A stretch of 61,731 nt of DNA from Saccoglossus kowalevskii (GCF_000003605.2 NW_003155536.1:1-61731); one strand, 5' to 3'; shown: positions 12,801 through 26,150, counted from the stretch's first letter. Numbers and translations: made by a program. Notes: generated from the letters alone by a model not told the origin.

Positions 12801-13107
12801 AACCCAGTCCCTATCAATGTGAGACAACCTCCCTCAAACCCAGTCCCTATCAATGTGAGACAACCTTCCTCAAACCCAGTCCCTATCAATGTGAGACAAC
12901 CTCCCTCAAACCCAGTCCCTATCAATGTGAGACAACCTCCCTCAAACCCAGTCCCTATCAATGTGAGACAACCTCCTTCAAACCCAGTCCCTATCAATGT
13001 GAGACAACCTCCTTCAAACCCAGTCCCTATCAATCTGAGACAACCTCCTTCGAATGCAGTCCCTATCAATGTGAGACAACCTCCTTCAAACCCAGTCCCA
13101 ATTAATG
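9883..13107. repeat. Array segment 7: K, G, B, Z and three further K modules, four ACATGT insertions nearby
   Basis: K at 9,883 leads to the AATTAAAGTG linker near 10,183 and G near 10,307. Q is absent. Run 1 (10,520-10,985) contains a 3-base insertion, CAACAACCTCC, near 10,672. B follows with the CTCCCTCCTC unit near 11,090, and Z is at 11,171. Run 2 carries two ACATGT insertions in neighbouring units near 11,380 and 11,428, the only such pair in the window. K linkers follow at 11,471, 11,736 and 12,161. A B remnant (CATTAACGACATG near 12,465) and Z near 12,563 open another run with ACATGT near 12,771, ending at 13,107. Confidence 0.88.
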
Positions 13108-14838
13108 TGAAATGTGAGACAACCTCCTTCAAACCCAGTCCCTATCAATGTGACATGTGAGACAACCTCCCTCAAACCCAGTCCCTATCAATGTGAGACA
13201 ACCTCCTTCAAACGCAGTCCCTATCAATGTGAGACAACCTCCTTCAAACGCAGTCCCAATTAATGTGACATGTGAGACAACCTCCCTCAAACCTAGTCCC
13301 TATCAATGTGAGACAACCTCCTTCAAACCCAGTCCCTATCAATGTGAGACAACCTCCTTCAAACCCAGTCCCTACATGTATCAATGTGAGACAACCTCCT
13401 TCAAACGCAGTCCAAATAAGGTGACATGTGAGACAACCTCCCTCAAACCCACTCCCTATCAATGTGAGACAACCTCCTTCAAACGCAGTCCCAATTAATG
13501 TGACTTGTGAGACAACCTCCCTGAAACCCAGTCCCTATGAATGTGGGACAACCTCCCTCAAACCAATCCCCATTAATGTGACATGTGAGACAACCTCCTT
13601 CAAACCCAGATCCTATCAATGTGAGACAATCTCCTTCACACCCAGACCCAATTAATGTGAGACAACCTCCTTCAAAACCAGACCCTATCAATGTGAAATG
13701 TGAGACAATCTCCTTCAAACCCAGTCCAGTCCCTATCTGACATGTGAGACAACCTCCTTCAAACCCTGTTCCTATCAATGTGAGACAACCTCCTTCAAAC
13801 CCAGTCCCTATCAATGTGACTTGTGAGACAACCTCCCTTAAACACAGATTCTATCAATGTGAGACAACTTCCCTCAAACCCAGTCCCCATTAATGTGACA
13901 TGTGAGACAACCTCCTTCAAACACAGATCCTATCAATGTGAGACAACCTCCCTCACACCCAGACCCAATTAATGTGACATGTGAGACAACCTCCTTCAAA
14001 CCCAGAACCTATCAATGTGACATGTGAGACAATCTCATTCAAACCCAGTCCAGTCCCTATCAATGTGAGACAACCTCCTTCAAACCCAGTCCCTATCAAT
14101 GTGAGACAACCTTCCTCAAACACAGTCCCTATCATGTGAGGACACTTCCCTCAAACCCAGTCTCTATCAATGTGTGACAACCTCCTTCAAATCCAGTCCC
14201 TATCAATGTGAGACAACCTCCTTCAAACCCAGTCCCTATCAATGTGAGACAACCTCCCTCAAACCCAGTCCCTATCAATGTGAGACAACCTCCCTCAAAC
14301 CCAGTCCCTATCAATGTGACAAGTGAGACAACCTCCTTCAAACCCAGTCCCCATTAATGACATGTGAGACAACCTCCCTCAAACCCAGTCCCTATCAATG
14401 TGTGACAACCTCCTTCAAATCCAGTCCCTATCAATGTGAGACAACCTCCCTCAAACCCAGTCCCTATCAATGTGAGACAACCTCCCTCAAACCCAGTCCC
14501 TATCAATGTGAGACAACCTCCTTCAAACCCAGTCCCTACATGTATCAATGTGAGACAACCTCCTTCAATCCCAGTTCCTATCAATGTGAGACAACCTCCC
14601 TCAAACCCAGTCCCTATCAATGTGAGACAACCTCCCTCAAACCCAGTCCATATCAATGTGAGACAACCTCCCCCAAACCTAGTCCCTATCAATGTGAGAC
14701 AACCTCCTTCAAACCCAGTCCCTATCAATGTGAGACAACCTCCTTCAAACGCAGTCCCTATCAATGTGAGACAACCTCCTTCAAACGCAGTCCCTATCAA
14801 TGTGAGACAACCTCCTTCAAACCCAGTCCCAATTAATG
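13108..14838. repeat. Array segment 8: K, G, unusual agacc/gattc units, Q, B, run with insertion
   Basis: The K module includes an ACATGT insertion near 13,374 and a linker reduced to CCAAATAAGGTGACATG near 13,412. G is near 13,537. The stretch 13,640-13,880 is unusual. One AATTAAT end is followed directly by GTGAGAC without a linker, a CAAAACCAGACCC unit is followed by GTGAAATG, a Q-like CCAGTCCAGT runs into CTATCTGACATG, and a CTTAAACACAGATTC unit follows. A normal Q sits near 14,045. Small deletions occur near 14,130-14,150. B is near 14,312, and run 2 carries ACATGT near 14,537. Confidence 0.86.
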
Positions 14839-15230
14839 TGAAATGTGAGACAACCTCCTTCAAACCCAATTCCCTATCAATCTGACATGTGAGACAACCT
14901 CCCTCATACCCAGTCCCTATCAATGAGAGACAACCTCCTTCAAACGCAGTCCCTATCAATGTGAGACAACCTCCTTCAAACGCAGTCCCAATTAATGTGA
15001 CATGTGAGACAACCTCCCTCAAACCCATTCCCTATCAATGTGAGACAACCTCCTTCAAACCCAGTCCCTATCAATGTGAGACAACCTCCTTCAAACGCAG
15101 TCCCTATCAATGTGAGACAACCTCCTTCAAACGCAGTCCCAATTAATGTGACATGTGAGACAACCTCCCTCAAACTCACCCCCTATCAATGTGAGACAAC
15201 CTTCTTCAAACGCAGTCCCAATTAATGTGA
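14354..15230 (+). repeat. Block repeated 23,790 bp downstream (38,144-39,020)
   Basis: GTGTGACAACC with CAAATCC, the ACATGT insertion, a CCATATCAATG unit, two CGCAG units, K, CAATCTGACATG, CTCATACCC, CAATGAGAG, CCCATTCCC and CTCACCCCC follow each other in both copies at the same offset up to about 15,140. A 3-base loss of the linker near 38,941 (GACATGAGAC) breaks the phase after that. The K part also recurs at 16.8 and 31.5 kb. Confidence 0.83.
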
Positions 15231-16488
15231 CTTGTGAGTCAACCTCCCTCAAACCCAGGCCCTATGAATGTGGGACAACCTCCCTCAAACCCAATCCCCA
15301 TTAATGTGACATGTGAGACAACCTCCTTCAAACCCAGATCCTATCAATGTGAGACAAGCTCCCTCAAACCCAGACGCAATTAATGTGACATGTGAGACAA
15401 CCTCCTTCAAACCCAGACCCTATCAATGTGACATGTGAGACAATCTCATTCAAACCCAGTCCAGTCCCTATCAATGTGAGACAACCTCCTTCAAACCCAG
15501 TCCCTATCAATGTGAGACAACCTCCTTCAAACCCAGTCCCTATCAATGTGAGACAACCTCCCTCAAACCCAGTCCCTATCAATGTGAGACAAACTTCCCT
15601 CAAACCCTGTCCCTATCAATGTGAGACAACCTCCTTCTAACCCAGTCCCTATCAATGTGAGACAACCTCCTTCAAACCCAGTCCCTATCAATGTGAGACA
15701 ACCTCCCTCAAACCTAGTCCCTATCATGTGAGACAACCTCCCTCAACTCAGTCCCTATCAATGTGACAAGTGAGACAACCTCCTTCAACCCAGTCCCCAT
15801 TATGACATGTGAAGACATCCTCCCTAAAACCAGTCCCTATCAATGTGACAGTGAGACATCTTCTCTTCAAACCCAGTCCCCATTAATGACATGTGAGACA
15901 ACCTACCTCAACCCGGTCCCAATTAATGTGACAGTGAGGACAACCTCCCTCAAACCCAGTCCCAATTAATTTGACATGTGAGGCAACCTCCCTCAAATCC
16001 AGTCCCTATCAATGTGAGACAACCTCCCTAAAACCCAGTCCCTATCAATGTGAGACAACCTCCTTCAAATCCAGTCCCTATCAATGTGAGACAACCTACC
16101 TCTAACCCAGTCCCTATCAATGTGAGACAACCTCCCTCAAACCCAGTCCCTATCAATGTGAGACAACCTCCTTCAAACCCAGTCCCTACATGTATCAATG
16201 TGAGACAACCTCCTTCAAACCCAGTCCCTATCAATGTGAGACAACCTCCCTCAAACCCAGTCCCTATCAATGTGAGACAACCTCCCTCAAACCCAGTCCC
16301 TATCAATGTGAGACAACCTCCCTCAAACCTAGTCCCTATCAATGTGAGACAACCTCCTTCAAACCCAGTCCCTATCAATGTGAGACAACCTCCTTCAAAC
16401 CCAGTCCCTATCAATGTGAGACAACCTCCTTCAAACGCAGTCCCTATCAATGTGAGACAACCTCCTTCAAACCCAGTCCCAATTAATG
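14839..16488. repeat. Array segment 9: K variant with CAATCTGACATG, G, Q, indel-rich zone, Z, run
   Basis: K belongs to a sub-family marked by CAATCTGACATG (near 14,878), CTCATACCC, CAATGAGAGAC and CTCACCCCC (near 15,176). Copies of this sub-family recur near 16.8, 31.5 and 38.7 kb. G is near 15,265 and Q near 15,458. From about 15,590 to 15,990 units lose or gain single bases repeatedly, and B and its linkers are only just recognisable. Z is near 15,981. Run 2 includes an ACCTACCTCTAACCC unit near 16,090 and the ACATGT insertion near 16,187. Confidence 0.85.
15580..15990. repeat. Indel-rich, degenerate array patch
   Basis: Units here lose or gain single bases many times within 400 bp: CAAACTTCC, CTTCTAACCC, CCTATCATGTG, CCCTCAACTCAG, CTTCAACCCAG, CCATTATGACATG, GTGAAGACATCC, GTGACAGTGAG, CATCTTCTCTTC, CAACCCGGTCCC and GTGACAGTGAGGAC. 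The order of the underlying units still follows B then Z. Either the sequence is old and decaying or the consensus is poor here. Confidence 0.75.
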
Positions 16489-19207
16489 TGAAATGTGAGA
16501 CAACCTCCTTCAAACCCAATTCCCTATCAATGTGACATGTGAGACAACCTCCCTCAAACGCAGTCCCTATCAATGTGAGACAACTTCCTTCAAACGCAAT
16601 CCCTATCAATGTGAGACAACCTCCTTCAAACGCAGTCCCAATTAATGTGACAAGTGAGACAACCTACCTCAAACCCAGTCCCTATCAATGTGAGACAACC
16701 TCCTTCAAACCCAGTCCCTATCAATGTGAGACAACCTCCTTCAAACGCAGTCCCTATCAATGTGAGACAACCTCCTTCAAACCCAGTCCCAATTAATGTG
16801 AAATGTGAGACAACCTCCTTCAAACCCAATTCCCTATCAATCTGACATGTGAGACAACCTCCCTCATACCCAGTCCCTATCAATGAGAGACAACCTCCTT
16901 CAAACGCAGTCCCTATCAATGTGAGACAACCTCCTTCAAATGCAGTCCCAATTAATGTGACATGTGAGACAACCTCCCTCAAACCCATTCCCTATCAATG
17001 AGAGACAACCTCCTTCAAACCCAGTCCCTATCAATGTGAGACAACCTCCTTCAAACGCAGTCCCTATGAATGTGAGACAACCTCCTTCAAACGCAGTCCC
17101 AATTAATGTGACATGTGAGACAACCTCCCTCAAACTCACCCCCTATCAATGTGAGACAACCTTCTTCAAACGCAGTCCCAATTAATGTGACTTGTGAGTC
17201 AACCTCCCTCAAACCCAGTCCCTATGAATGTGGGACAACCTCCCTCAAACCCAATCCCCATTAATGTGACATGTGAGACAACCTCCTTCAAACCCAGACC
17301 CTATCAATGTGACATGTGAGACAATCTCATTCAAACCCAGTCCAGTCCCTATCAATGTGAGACAACCTCCTTCAAACCCAGTCCCTATCAATGTGAGACA
17401 ACCTCCTTCAAACCCAGTCCCTATCAATGTGAGACAACCTCCCTCAAACCCAGTCCCTATCAATGTGAAATGTGAGACACCTCTTCAAACCCAATTCCCT
17501 ATCAATGTGACATGTGAGACAACCTCCCTCAAAACGCAGTCCCTATCAATGTGAGGACAACTTCCTTCAAATGCAGTCCCTGTCAATGTGAGACAACCTC
17601 CTTCAAACGCAGTCCCAATTAATGTGACATGTGAGACAACCTCCCTCAAACCCAGTCCCTATCAATGTGAGACAACCTCCTTCAAACCCAGTCCCTATCA
17701 ATGTGAGACAACCTCCTTCAAACGCAGTCCCTATGAGTGTGAGACAACCTCCTTCAAACGCAGTCCCAATTAATGTGACATGTGAGACAACCTCCCTCAA
17801 ACCCACTCCCTATCAATGTGAGACAACCTCCTTCAAACGCAGTCCCAATTAATGTGACTTGTGAGACAACGTCCCTCAAACCCAGTCCCTATGAATGTGG
17901 GACAACCTCCCTCAAACCCAATCCCCATTAATGTGACATGTGAGACAACCTCCTTCAAACCCAGATCCTATCAATGCGAGACAACCTCCCTCAAACCCAG
18001 ACCCAATTAATGTGACATGTGAGACAACCTCCTTCAAACCCAGACCCTATCAATGTGACATGTGAGACAACCTCCTGCAAACACAGACCCTATCAATGTG
18101 ACATGTGAGACAACCTCCTTCAAACCCAGTCCCCATTAATGTGACAAGTGAGACAACCCCCCTCGACCCAGTCCCTATCAATGTGACAAGTTAGACAACC
18201 TCCTTCAAACCCAGTCTCAATTAATGTGACATGTGAGACAACTCCTTCAAACCCAGTCCCAATTACTGCGACATGTGAGACAACCTCCCTCAAACCCAGT
18301 CTCTATCAATGTGACAGTATGACACTGTCACTCAAACCCAGTCCCTATCAATGTAACAGTGAGACACTTCTTTCAAACCCAGTCCCCATTAATGTGATAT
18401 GTGAGACAACCTTCCATCAAACCCAGTCCCTATCAATGTGACAAGTGAGACAACCTCCTTCAAACCCAGTCCCCATTAATGACATGTGAGACAACCTCCC
18501 TCAAACCCAGTCCCTATCAATGTGACAAGTGAGACAACCTCCTTCACACCCAGTCCCCATTAATGACATGTGAGACAACCTCCTTCAAACGCAGTCCCCA
18601 TTAACGACATGTGAGACAACCCCCCTCAAACCCAGTCCCAATTAATGTGACAAGTGAGACAACCTCCCTCAAACCCAGTCCCAATTAATGTGACATGTGA
18701 GGCAACCTCCCTCAAATCCAGTCCCTATCAATGTGAGACAACCTCCCTCAAACCCAGTCCCTATCAATGTGAGACAACCTCCTACAAACCCAGTCCCTAT
18801 CAATGTGACACAACCTCCCTCAAACCCAGTCCCTATCAATGTGGGACAACCTCCCTCAAACCCAGTCCCTATCAATGTGAGACAACCTCCTTCAAACCCT
18901 GTCCCTACATGTATCAATGTGAGACAACCTCCTTCAAACCCAGTCCCTATCAATGTGAGACAACCTCCCTCAAACCCAGTCCCTATCAATGTGAGACAAC
19001 CTCCCTCAAACCCAGTCCCTATCAATGTGAGACAACCTCCCTCAAACCCAGTCCCTATCAATGTGAGACAACCTCCTTCAAACCCAGTCCCTATCAATGT
19101 TAGACAACCTCCTTCAAACCCAGTCCCTATCAATGTGAGACAACCTCCTTCGAACGCAGTCCCTATCAATGTGAGACAACCTCCTTCAAACCCAGTCCCA
19201 ATTAATG
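16489..19207. repeat. Array segment 10: two K modules, G, Q, G, damaged E, B, Z and run
   Basis: K linkers at 16,489 and 16,799 precede G near 17,223 and Q near 17,336. A third TGAAATG at 17,466 follows a normal TATCAAT end and starts a damaged patch (17,470-17,590). A second G is near 17,890. An E module, altered by small deletions, spans about 18,060-18,440 and includes CTCCTGC, GTTAGAC and a GACAGTATGACACTGTC stretch. B runs to about 18,655, Z is near 18,700, and run 2 carries ACATGT near 18,906. Confidence 0.86.
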
Positions 19208-22200
19208 TGAAATGTGAGACAACCTCCTTCAAACCCAGTCCCTATCAATGTGACATGTGAGACAACCTCCCTCAAACCCAGTCCCTATCAATGTGAGACA
19301 ACCTCCTTCAAACGCAGTCCCTATCAATGTGAGACAACCTCCTTCAAACGCAATCCCAATTAATGTGACATGTGAGACAACCTCCCTCAAACCCAGTCCC
19401 TATCAATGTGAGACAACCTCCTTCAAAGCCAGTCCCTATCAATGTGAGACAATCTCCTTCAAACCCAGTCCCTATGAATGTGAGACAACCTCCTTCAAAC
19501 GCAGTCCCAATTAATGTGACACGTGAGACAACCTCCCTCAAACCCACTCCCTATCAATGTGAGACAACCTCCCTCAAACCCAGTCTCTATCAATGTGACA
19601 AGTGAGACAACCTCCCTCAAACCCAGTCCCTATCAATGTAACAAGTGAGACAACTTCTTTCAAACCCAGTCCCCATTAATGTGACATGTGAGACAACCTC
19701 CATCAAACCCAGTCCCTATCAATGTGACAAGTGAGACAACCTCCTTCAAACCCAGTCCCCATTAATGACATGTGAGACAACCTCCCTCAAACCCAGTCCC
19801 TATCAATGTGACAAGTGAGACAACCTCCTTCACACCCAGTCGCCATTAATGACATGTGAGACAACCTCCTTCAAACGCAGTCCCCATTAACGACATGTGA
19901 GACAACCTCCCTCAAACCCAGTCCCAATTAATGTGACATGTGAAGGCAACCTCCCTCAAATCCAGTCCCTATCAATGTGAGACAACCTCCCTCAAACCCA
20001 GTCCCTATCAATGTGAGACAACCTCCTTCAAATCCCGTCCCTATCAATGTGAGACAATCTCCCTTAAACCCAGTCCCTATCATTGTGAAACAACCTCCTT
20101 CAAACGCAGTCCCTATCAATGTGAGACAACCTCCTTCAAACCCAGTCCCAATTAATGTGAAATGTGAGACAACCTCCTTCAAACCCAGTCCCTATCAATG
20201 TGACATGTGAAACAACCTCCCTAAAACCCAGTCCCTATCAATGTGAGACAACCTCCCTCAAACCCAGTCCCTATCAATGTGACAAGTGAGACAACCTCCC
20301 TCACACCCAGTCCCAATTAATGTGACATGTGAGGCAACCTCCCTCAAATCCAGTCCGTATCAATGTGAGGCAACCTCCCTCAAACCCAGTCCCTATCAAT
20401 GTGAGACAACCTCCTTCAAACGCAGTTCCTATGAATGTGAGACAACCTCCTTCAAACGCAGTCCCAATTAATGTGACATGTGAGACAACCTCCCTCAAAC
20501 CCACTCCCTATCAATGTGAGACAACCTCCTTCAAACGCAGTCCCAATTAATGTGACTTGTGAGACAACCTCCCTGAAACCCAGTCCCTATGAATGTGGGA
20601 CAACCTCCCTCAAACCCAATCCCCATTAATGTGACATGTGAGACAACCTCCTTCAAACCCAGATCCTATCAATGTGAGACAACCTCCCTCACACCCAGAC
20701 CCAATTAATGTGACATGTGAGACAATCTCCTTCAAACCCAGACCCTATCAATGTGACATGTGAGACAATCTCATTCAAACCCAGTCCAGTCCCTATCAAT
20801 GTGAGACAACCTCCTTCAAACCCAGTCCCTATCAATGTGAGACAACCTCATTCAAACCCAGTCCCTATCAATGTGAGACAACCTCCCTCAAACACAGTCC
20901 CTATCAATGTGAGACAACTTCCCTTAAACCCAGTCCCTATCAATGTGAGACAACCTCCCTCAAACCCAGTCCCTATCAATGTGAGACAACCTCCCTCAAA
21001 CCCAGTCCCTATCAATGTGAGACAACCTCCCTCAAACCCAGTCCCTATCAATGTGAGACAACCTCCTTCAAACCCAGTCCCAATTAATGTGAAATGTGAG
21101 ACAACCTCCTTCAATCCCAATTCCCTATCAATGTGACATGTGAGACAACCTCCCTCAAACCCAGTCCCTATCAATGTGAGACAACCTCATTCAAACGCAG
21201 TCCCTATCAATGTGAGACAACCTCCTTCAAACACAGTCCCAATTAATGTGACATGTGAGACAACCTCCCTCAAACCCAGTCCCTATCAATGTGAGACAAC
21301 CTCCTTCAAACCCAGTCCCTATCAATGTGAGACAACCTCCTTCAAACGCAGTCCCTATGAATGTGAGACAACCTCCTTCAAACGCAGTCCCAATTAATGT
21401 GACATGTGAGACAATCTCCCTCAAACCCACTCCCTATCAATGTGAGACAACCTCCTTCAAACGCAGTCCCAATTAATGTGACTTGTGAGACAACCTCCCT
21501 GAAACCCAGTCCCTATGAATGTGGGACAACCTCCCTCAAACCCAATCCCCATTAATGTGACATGTGAGACAACCTCCTTCAAACCCAGATCCTATCAATG
21601 TGAGACAACCTCCTTCAAACCCAGTCCCTATCAATGTGAGACAACCTCCCTCAAACCCAGTCCCTATCAATGTGAGACAACTTCCCTCAAACCCAGTCCC
21701 TATCAATGTGAGACAACCTCCTTCAAACCCAGTCCCCATCAATGTGAGACAACCTCCTTCAAACCCAATCCCTATCAATGTGAGACAACCTCCCTCAAAC
21801 CCAGTCCCTATCAATGTGAGACAACCTCCCTCAAACCCAGTCCCTATCAATGTGACAAGTGAGACAACCTCCTTCAAACCCAGTCCCCATTAATGACATG
21901 TGAGACAACCTCCTTCAAACGCAGTCCCCATTGAGACAACCTCCCTCCTCAAACCCAGTCCCAATTAATGTGACAAGTGAGACAACCTCCCTCAAACCCA
22001 GTCCCAATTAATGTGACATGTGAGGCAACCTCCCTCAAATCCAGTCCCAATCAATGTGAGACAACCTCCCTCAAACCCAGTCCCTATCAATGTGAGACAA
22101 CCTCCCTCAAACCCAGTCCCTATCAATGTGAGACAACCTCCCTCAAACCCAGTTCCTATCAATGTGAGACAACCTCCCTCAAACCCAGTCCCTATCAATG

Positions 22201-22344
22201 TGAGACAACCTCCTTCAAACCCAGTCCCTATCAATGTGAGACAACCTCCTTCAAACCCAGTCCCTATCAATGTGAGACAACCTCCTTCAAACGCAGTCCC
22301 TATCAATGTGAGACAACCTCCTTCAAACCCAGTCCCAATTAATG
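19208..22344. repeat. Array segment 11: three K modules, partial E, B, Z, two G, one Q
   Basis: K at 19,208 includes the CACGTG linker near 19,519 and passes into a partial E (GTAACAAGTG and CTTCTTTC near 19,640) and B (19,700-19,930). Z near 19,942 has an extra base (GAAGGCAACC). K at 20,158 is followed by a B/Z remnant, with GAGGCAACC in two neighbouring units near 20,331 and 20,370. G is near 20,588, Q near 20,778, K at 21,090 and another G near 21,510. B near 21,860 loses part of a unit, so CCCCATTGAGACAACC near 21,926 joins directly. Z is near 22,022. Confidence 0.87.
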
Positions 22345-25235
22345 TGAAATGTGAGACAACCTCCTTCAAACCCAGTCCCTATCAATGTGACATGTGAGAC
22401 AACCTCCCTCAAACCCAGTCCCTATCAATGTGAGACAACCTCCTTCCAACGCAGTCCCTATCAATGTGAGACACCCTCCTTCAAACGCAGTCCCAATTAA
22501 TGTGACATGTGAGACAACCTCCCTCAAACCCAGTCCCTATCATTGTGAGACACCTCCCTCAAACCCATTGCCTATCATGTGAGACAACCTCCCTCAAACC
22601 CAGTCTCTATCAATGTGAGACAACCTCCTTCAAACGCAGTCCCTATCAATGTGAGACAACTTGCTTCAAACCCAGTCCCAATCAATGTGACATGTGAGAC
22701 AACCTCCTGCAAACCCAGACCCTATCAATGTGACATGTGAGACAACCTCCTTCAAACCCAATCCCCATTAATGTGACAAGTGAGACAACCCCCCTCAAAC
22801 CCAGTCCCTATCAATGTGACAAGTTAGACAACCTCCTTCAAACCCAGTCCCAATTAATGCGACATGTGAGACAACCTCCCTCAAACCCAGTCTCTATCAA
22901 TGTGACAAGTAAGACAACCTCCCTGAAACCCAGTCCCTAGCAAAGTAACATGTGAGACAACTTCTTTCAAAACCAGTCCCCATTAATGTGACATGTGAAA
23001 CAACCTCTTTCAAACCCAGTCCCTATCAATGTGACAAGTGAGACAACCTCCTTCAAACCCAGTCCCCATTAATGACATGTGAGACAACCTCCCTCAAACC
23101 CAGTCCCTATCAATGTGACAAGTGAGACAACCTCCTTCAAACCCAGTCCCCATTAATGACATGTGAGACAACCTCCTTCAAACGCAGTCCCCATTAACGA
23201 CATGTGAGACAACCTCCCTCAAACCCAGTCCCAATTAGAGTGTGACAAGTGAGACAACCTCCCTCAAACCCAGTCCCAATTAATGTGACATGTGAGGCAA
23301 CCTCCCTCAAATCCAGTCCCTATCAATGTGAGACAACCTCCCTCAAACCCAGTCCCTATCAATGTGAGACAACCTCCTTCAAACCCAGTCCCTATCAATG
23401 TGAGACAACCTCCTTCAAACGCAGTCCCAATTAATGTGACATGTTAGACAACCTCCCTCAAACCCACTCCCTATCAATGTGAGACAACCTCCTTCAAACG
23501 CAGTCCCAATTAATGTGACTTGTGAGACAACCTCCCTCAAACCCAGTCCCTATGAATGTGGGACAACCTCCCTCAAACCCAATCCCCATTAATGTGACAT
23601 GTGAGACAACCTCCTGCAAACCCAGATCCTATCAATGTGAGACAACCTCCCTCAAACCGAGACCCAATTAATGTGACATGTGAGACAACCTCCTTCAAAC
23701 CCAGACCCTATCAATGTGACATGTGAGACAATCTCATTCAAATCCAGTCCAGTCCCTATCAATGTGAGACAACCTCCTTCAAACCCAGTCCCTATCAATG
23801 TGAGACAACCTCCTTCAAACCCAGTCCCTATCAATGTGAGACAACCTCCCTCAAACCCAGTCCCTATCAATGTGAGACAACTTCCCTCAATCCCAGTCCC
23901 TATCAATGTGAGACAACCTCCTTCAAACCCCGTCCCTATCAATGTGAGACAACCTCCTTCAAACCCAGTCCCTATCAATGTGAGACAACCTCCCTCAAAC
24001 CCAGTCCCTATCAATGTGAGACAACCTCCCTCAAACCCAGTCCCTATCAATGTGACAAGTGAGACAACCTCCTTCAAACCCAGTCCCCATTAATGACATG
24101 TGAGACAACCTCCCTCAAACCCAGTCCCTATCAATGTGACAAGTGTGACACCTCCCTCAAACCCAGTCCAATTAATGTGACATGTGAGCAACCTCCCTCA
24201 ATCCAGTCCCTATCAATGTGAGACAACCTCCCTCAAACCCAGTCCCTATCAATGTGAGACAACCTCCTTCAAATCCAGTCCCTATCAATGTGAGACAACC
24301 TCCCTCAAACCCAGTCCCTATCAATGTGAGACAACCTCCCTCAAACCCAGTCCCTATCAATGTGAGACAACCTCCCTCAAACCCAGTCCCTATCAATGTG
24401 AGACAACCTCCTTCAAACCCAGTCCCTATCAATGTGAGACAACCTCCTTCAAACCCAGTCCCTATCAATGTGAGACAACCTTCTTCAAACGCAGTCCCTA
24501 TCAATGTGAGACAACCTCCTTCAAACGCAGTCCCAATTAATGTGACATGTGAGACAACCTCCCTCAAACCCACTCCCTATCAATGTGAGACAACCTCCTT
24601 CAAACGCAGTCCCAATTAATGTGACTTGTGAGACAACCTCCCTGAAACCCAGTCCCTATGAATGTGGTACAACCTCCCTCAAACCCAATCCCCATTAATG
24701 TGACATGTGAGACAACCTCCTTCAAACCCAGATCCTATCAATGTGAGACAACCTCCCTCACACCCAGACCCAATTAATGTGACATGTGAGACAACCTCCT
24801 TCAAACCCAGACCCTATCAATGTGACATGTGAGACAATCTCATTCACACCCAGTCCAGTCCCTATCAATGTGAGACAACCTCCTTCAAACCCAGTCCCTA
24901 TCAATGTGAGACAACCTCCTTCAAACCCAGTCCCTATCAATGTGAGACAACCTCCCTCAAACACAGTCCCTATCAAATGTGAGACAACTTCCCTCAAACC
25001 CAGTCCCTATCAATGTGAGACAACCTCACTCAAACCCAGTCCCTATCAATGTGAGACAACCTCCCTCAAACCCAAGTCCCTATCAATGTGAGACAACCTC
25101 CCTCAAACCCAGTCCGTATCAATGTGAGACAACCTCCTTTCAACCCAGTCCTATCAATGTGACATGTGAGACAACTCCCTCAAACCCAGTCCCTATCATG
25201 TGAGACAACTCATTCAAACCCAGTCCCAATTAATG
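22345..25235. repeat. Array segment 12: K, E, B, Z, G, Q, B, Z, G, Q with a damaged tail
   Basis: K at 22,345 is followed by two shortened units near 22,550-22,590 and then a full E module (22,660-23,030): CTTGCTTC, CTCCTGC, GTTAGAC, GTAAGAC, CTAGCAAAGTAACATG and GTGAAACAACC. B includes an odd AATTAGAGTGTGACAAG linker near 23,237. Z is near 23,293. G (near 23,550) and Q (near 23,748) follow without K. After run 1 and B, a Z missing bases (GAGCAACC near 24,187) opens another run. A second G (reading GTGGTAC, near 24,658) and Q (near 24,850) follow, and 25,060-25,290 is rich in single-base indels. Confidence 0.86.
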
Positions 25236-25369
25236 TGAAATGTGAGACACCTCCTTCAAACCAATTCCCTATCAATGTGACATGTGAGACACCTCCCTCA
25301 AACCCAGTCCCTATCAATGTGAGACAACCTCCTTCAAACGCAGTCCCTATCAATGTGAGACAACCTCCT

Positions 25370-26150
25370 TCAAATGCAGTCCCAATTAATGTGACATGTG
25401 AGACAACCTCCCTCAAACCCAGTCCCTATCAATGCGAGACAACCTCCTTCAAACCCAGTCCCTATCAATGTGAGACAACCTCCTTCAAATGCAGTCCCTA
25501 TGAATGTGAGACAACCTCCTTCAAACGCAGTCCCAATTAATGTGACATGTGAGACAACCTCCCTCAAACCCACTCCCTATCAATGTGAGACAACCTCCTT
25601 CAAACGCAGTCCCAATTAATGTGACTTGTGAGACAACCTCCCTCAAACCCAGTCCCTATGAATGTGGGACAACCTCCCTCAAACCCAATCCCCATTAATG
25701 TGACATGTGAGACAACCTCCTGCAAACCCAGATCCTATCAATGTGAGACAACCTCCCTCAAACCGAGACCCAATTAATGCGACATGTGAGACAACCTCCT
25801 TCAAACCCAGACCCTATCAATGTGACATGTGAGACAATCTCATTCAAATCCAGTCCAGTCCCTATCAATGTGAGACAACCTCCTTCAAACCCAGTCCCTA
25901 TCAATGTGAGACAACCTCCTTCAAACCCAGTCCCTATCAATGTGAGACAACTTCCCTCAAACCCAGTCCCTATCAATGTGAGACAACCTCCTTCAAACCC
26001 CGTCCCTATCAATGTGAGACAACCTCCTTCAAACCCAGTCCCTATCAATGTGAGACAACCTCCCTCAAACCCAGTCCCTATCAATGTGAGACAACCTCCC
26101 TCAAACCCAGTCCCTATCAATGTGACAAGTGAGACAACCTCCTTCAAACC
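25370..26150 (+). repeat. Block repeated 33,338 bp downstream (58,708-59,415)
   Basis: The AATGCGAGAC unit, CCTATGAAT units, G, CTCCTGC before AGATCC, CAAACCGAGACCC or CTAACCGAGACCC, and Q with CAAATCCAGTCCAG keep the same offset for about 700 bp. The match in the downstream copy starts at the odd CCCAGAACAACAATTAATG unit, which marks the join to an E module. Similar Q parts with CAAATCC before the doubled CCAGT also occur near 23,748 and 31,935. Confidence 0.83.

Noticed and set aside
13640-13880. Possible non-satellite island, because several units look unusual.
   Set aside because: Each unusual unit still aligns to the monomer, with changes such as CAAAACCAGACCC and CTTAAACACAG and missing linkers. 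It is a divergent patch of the same array.
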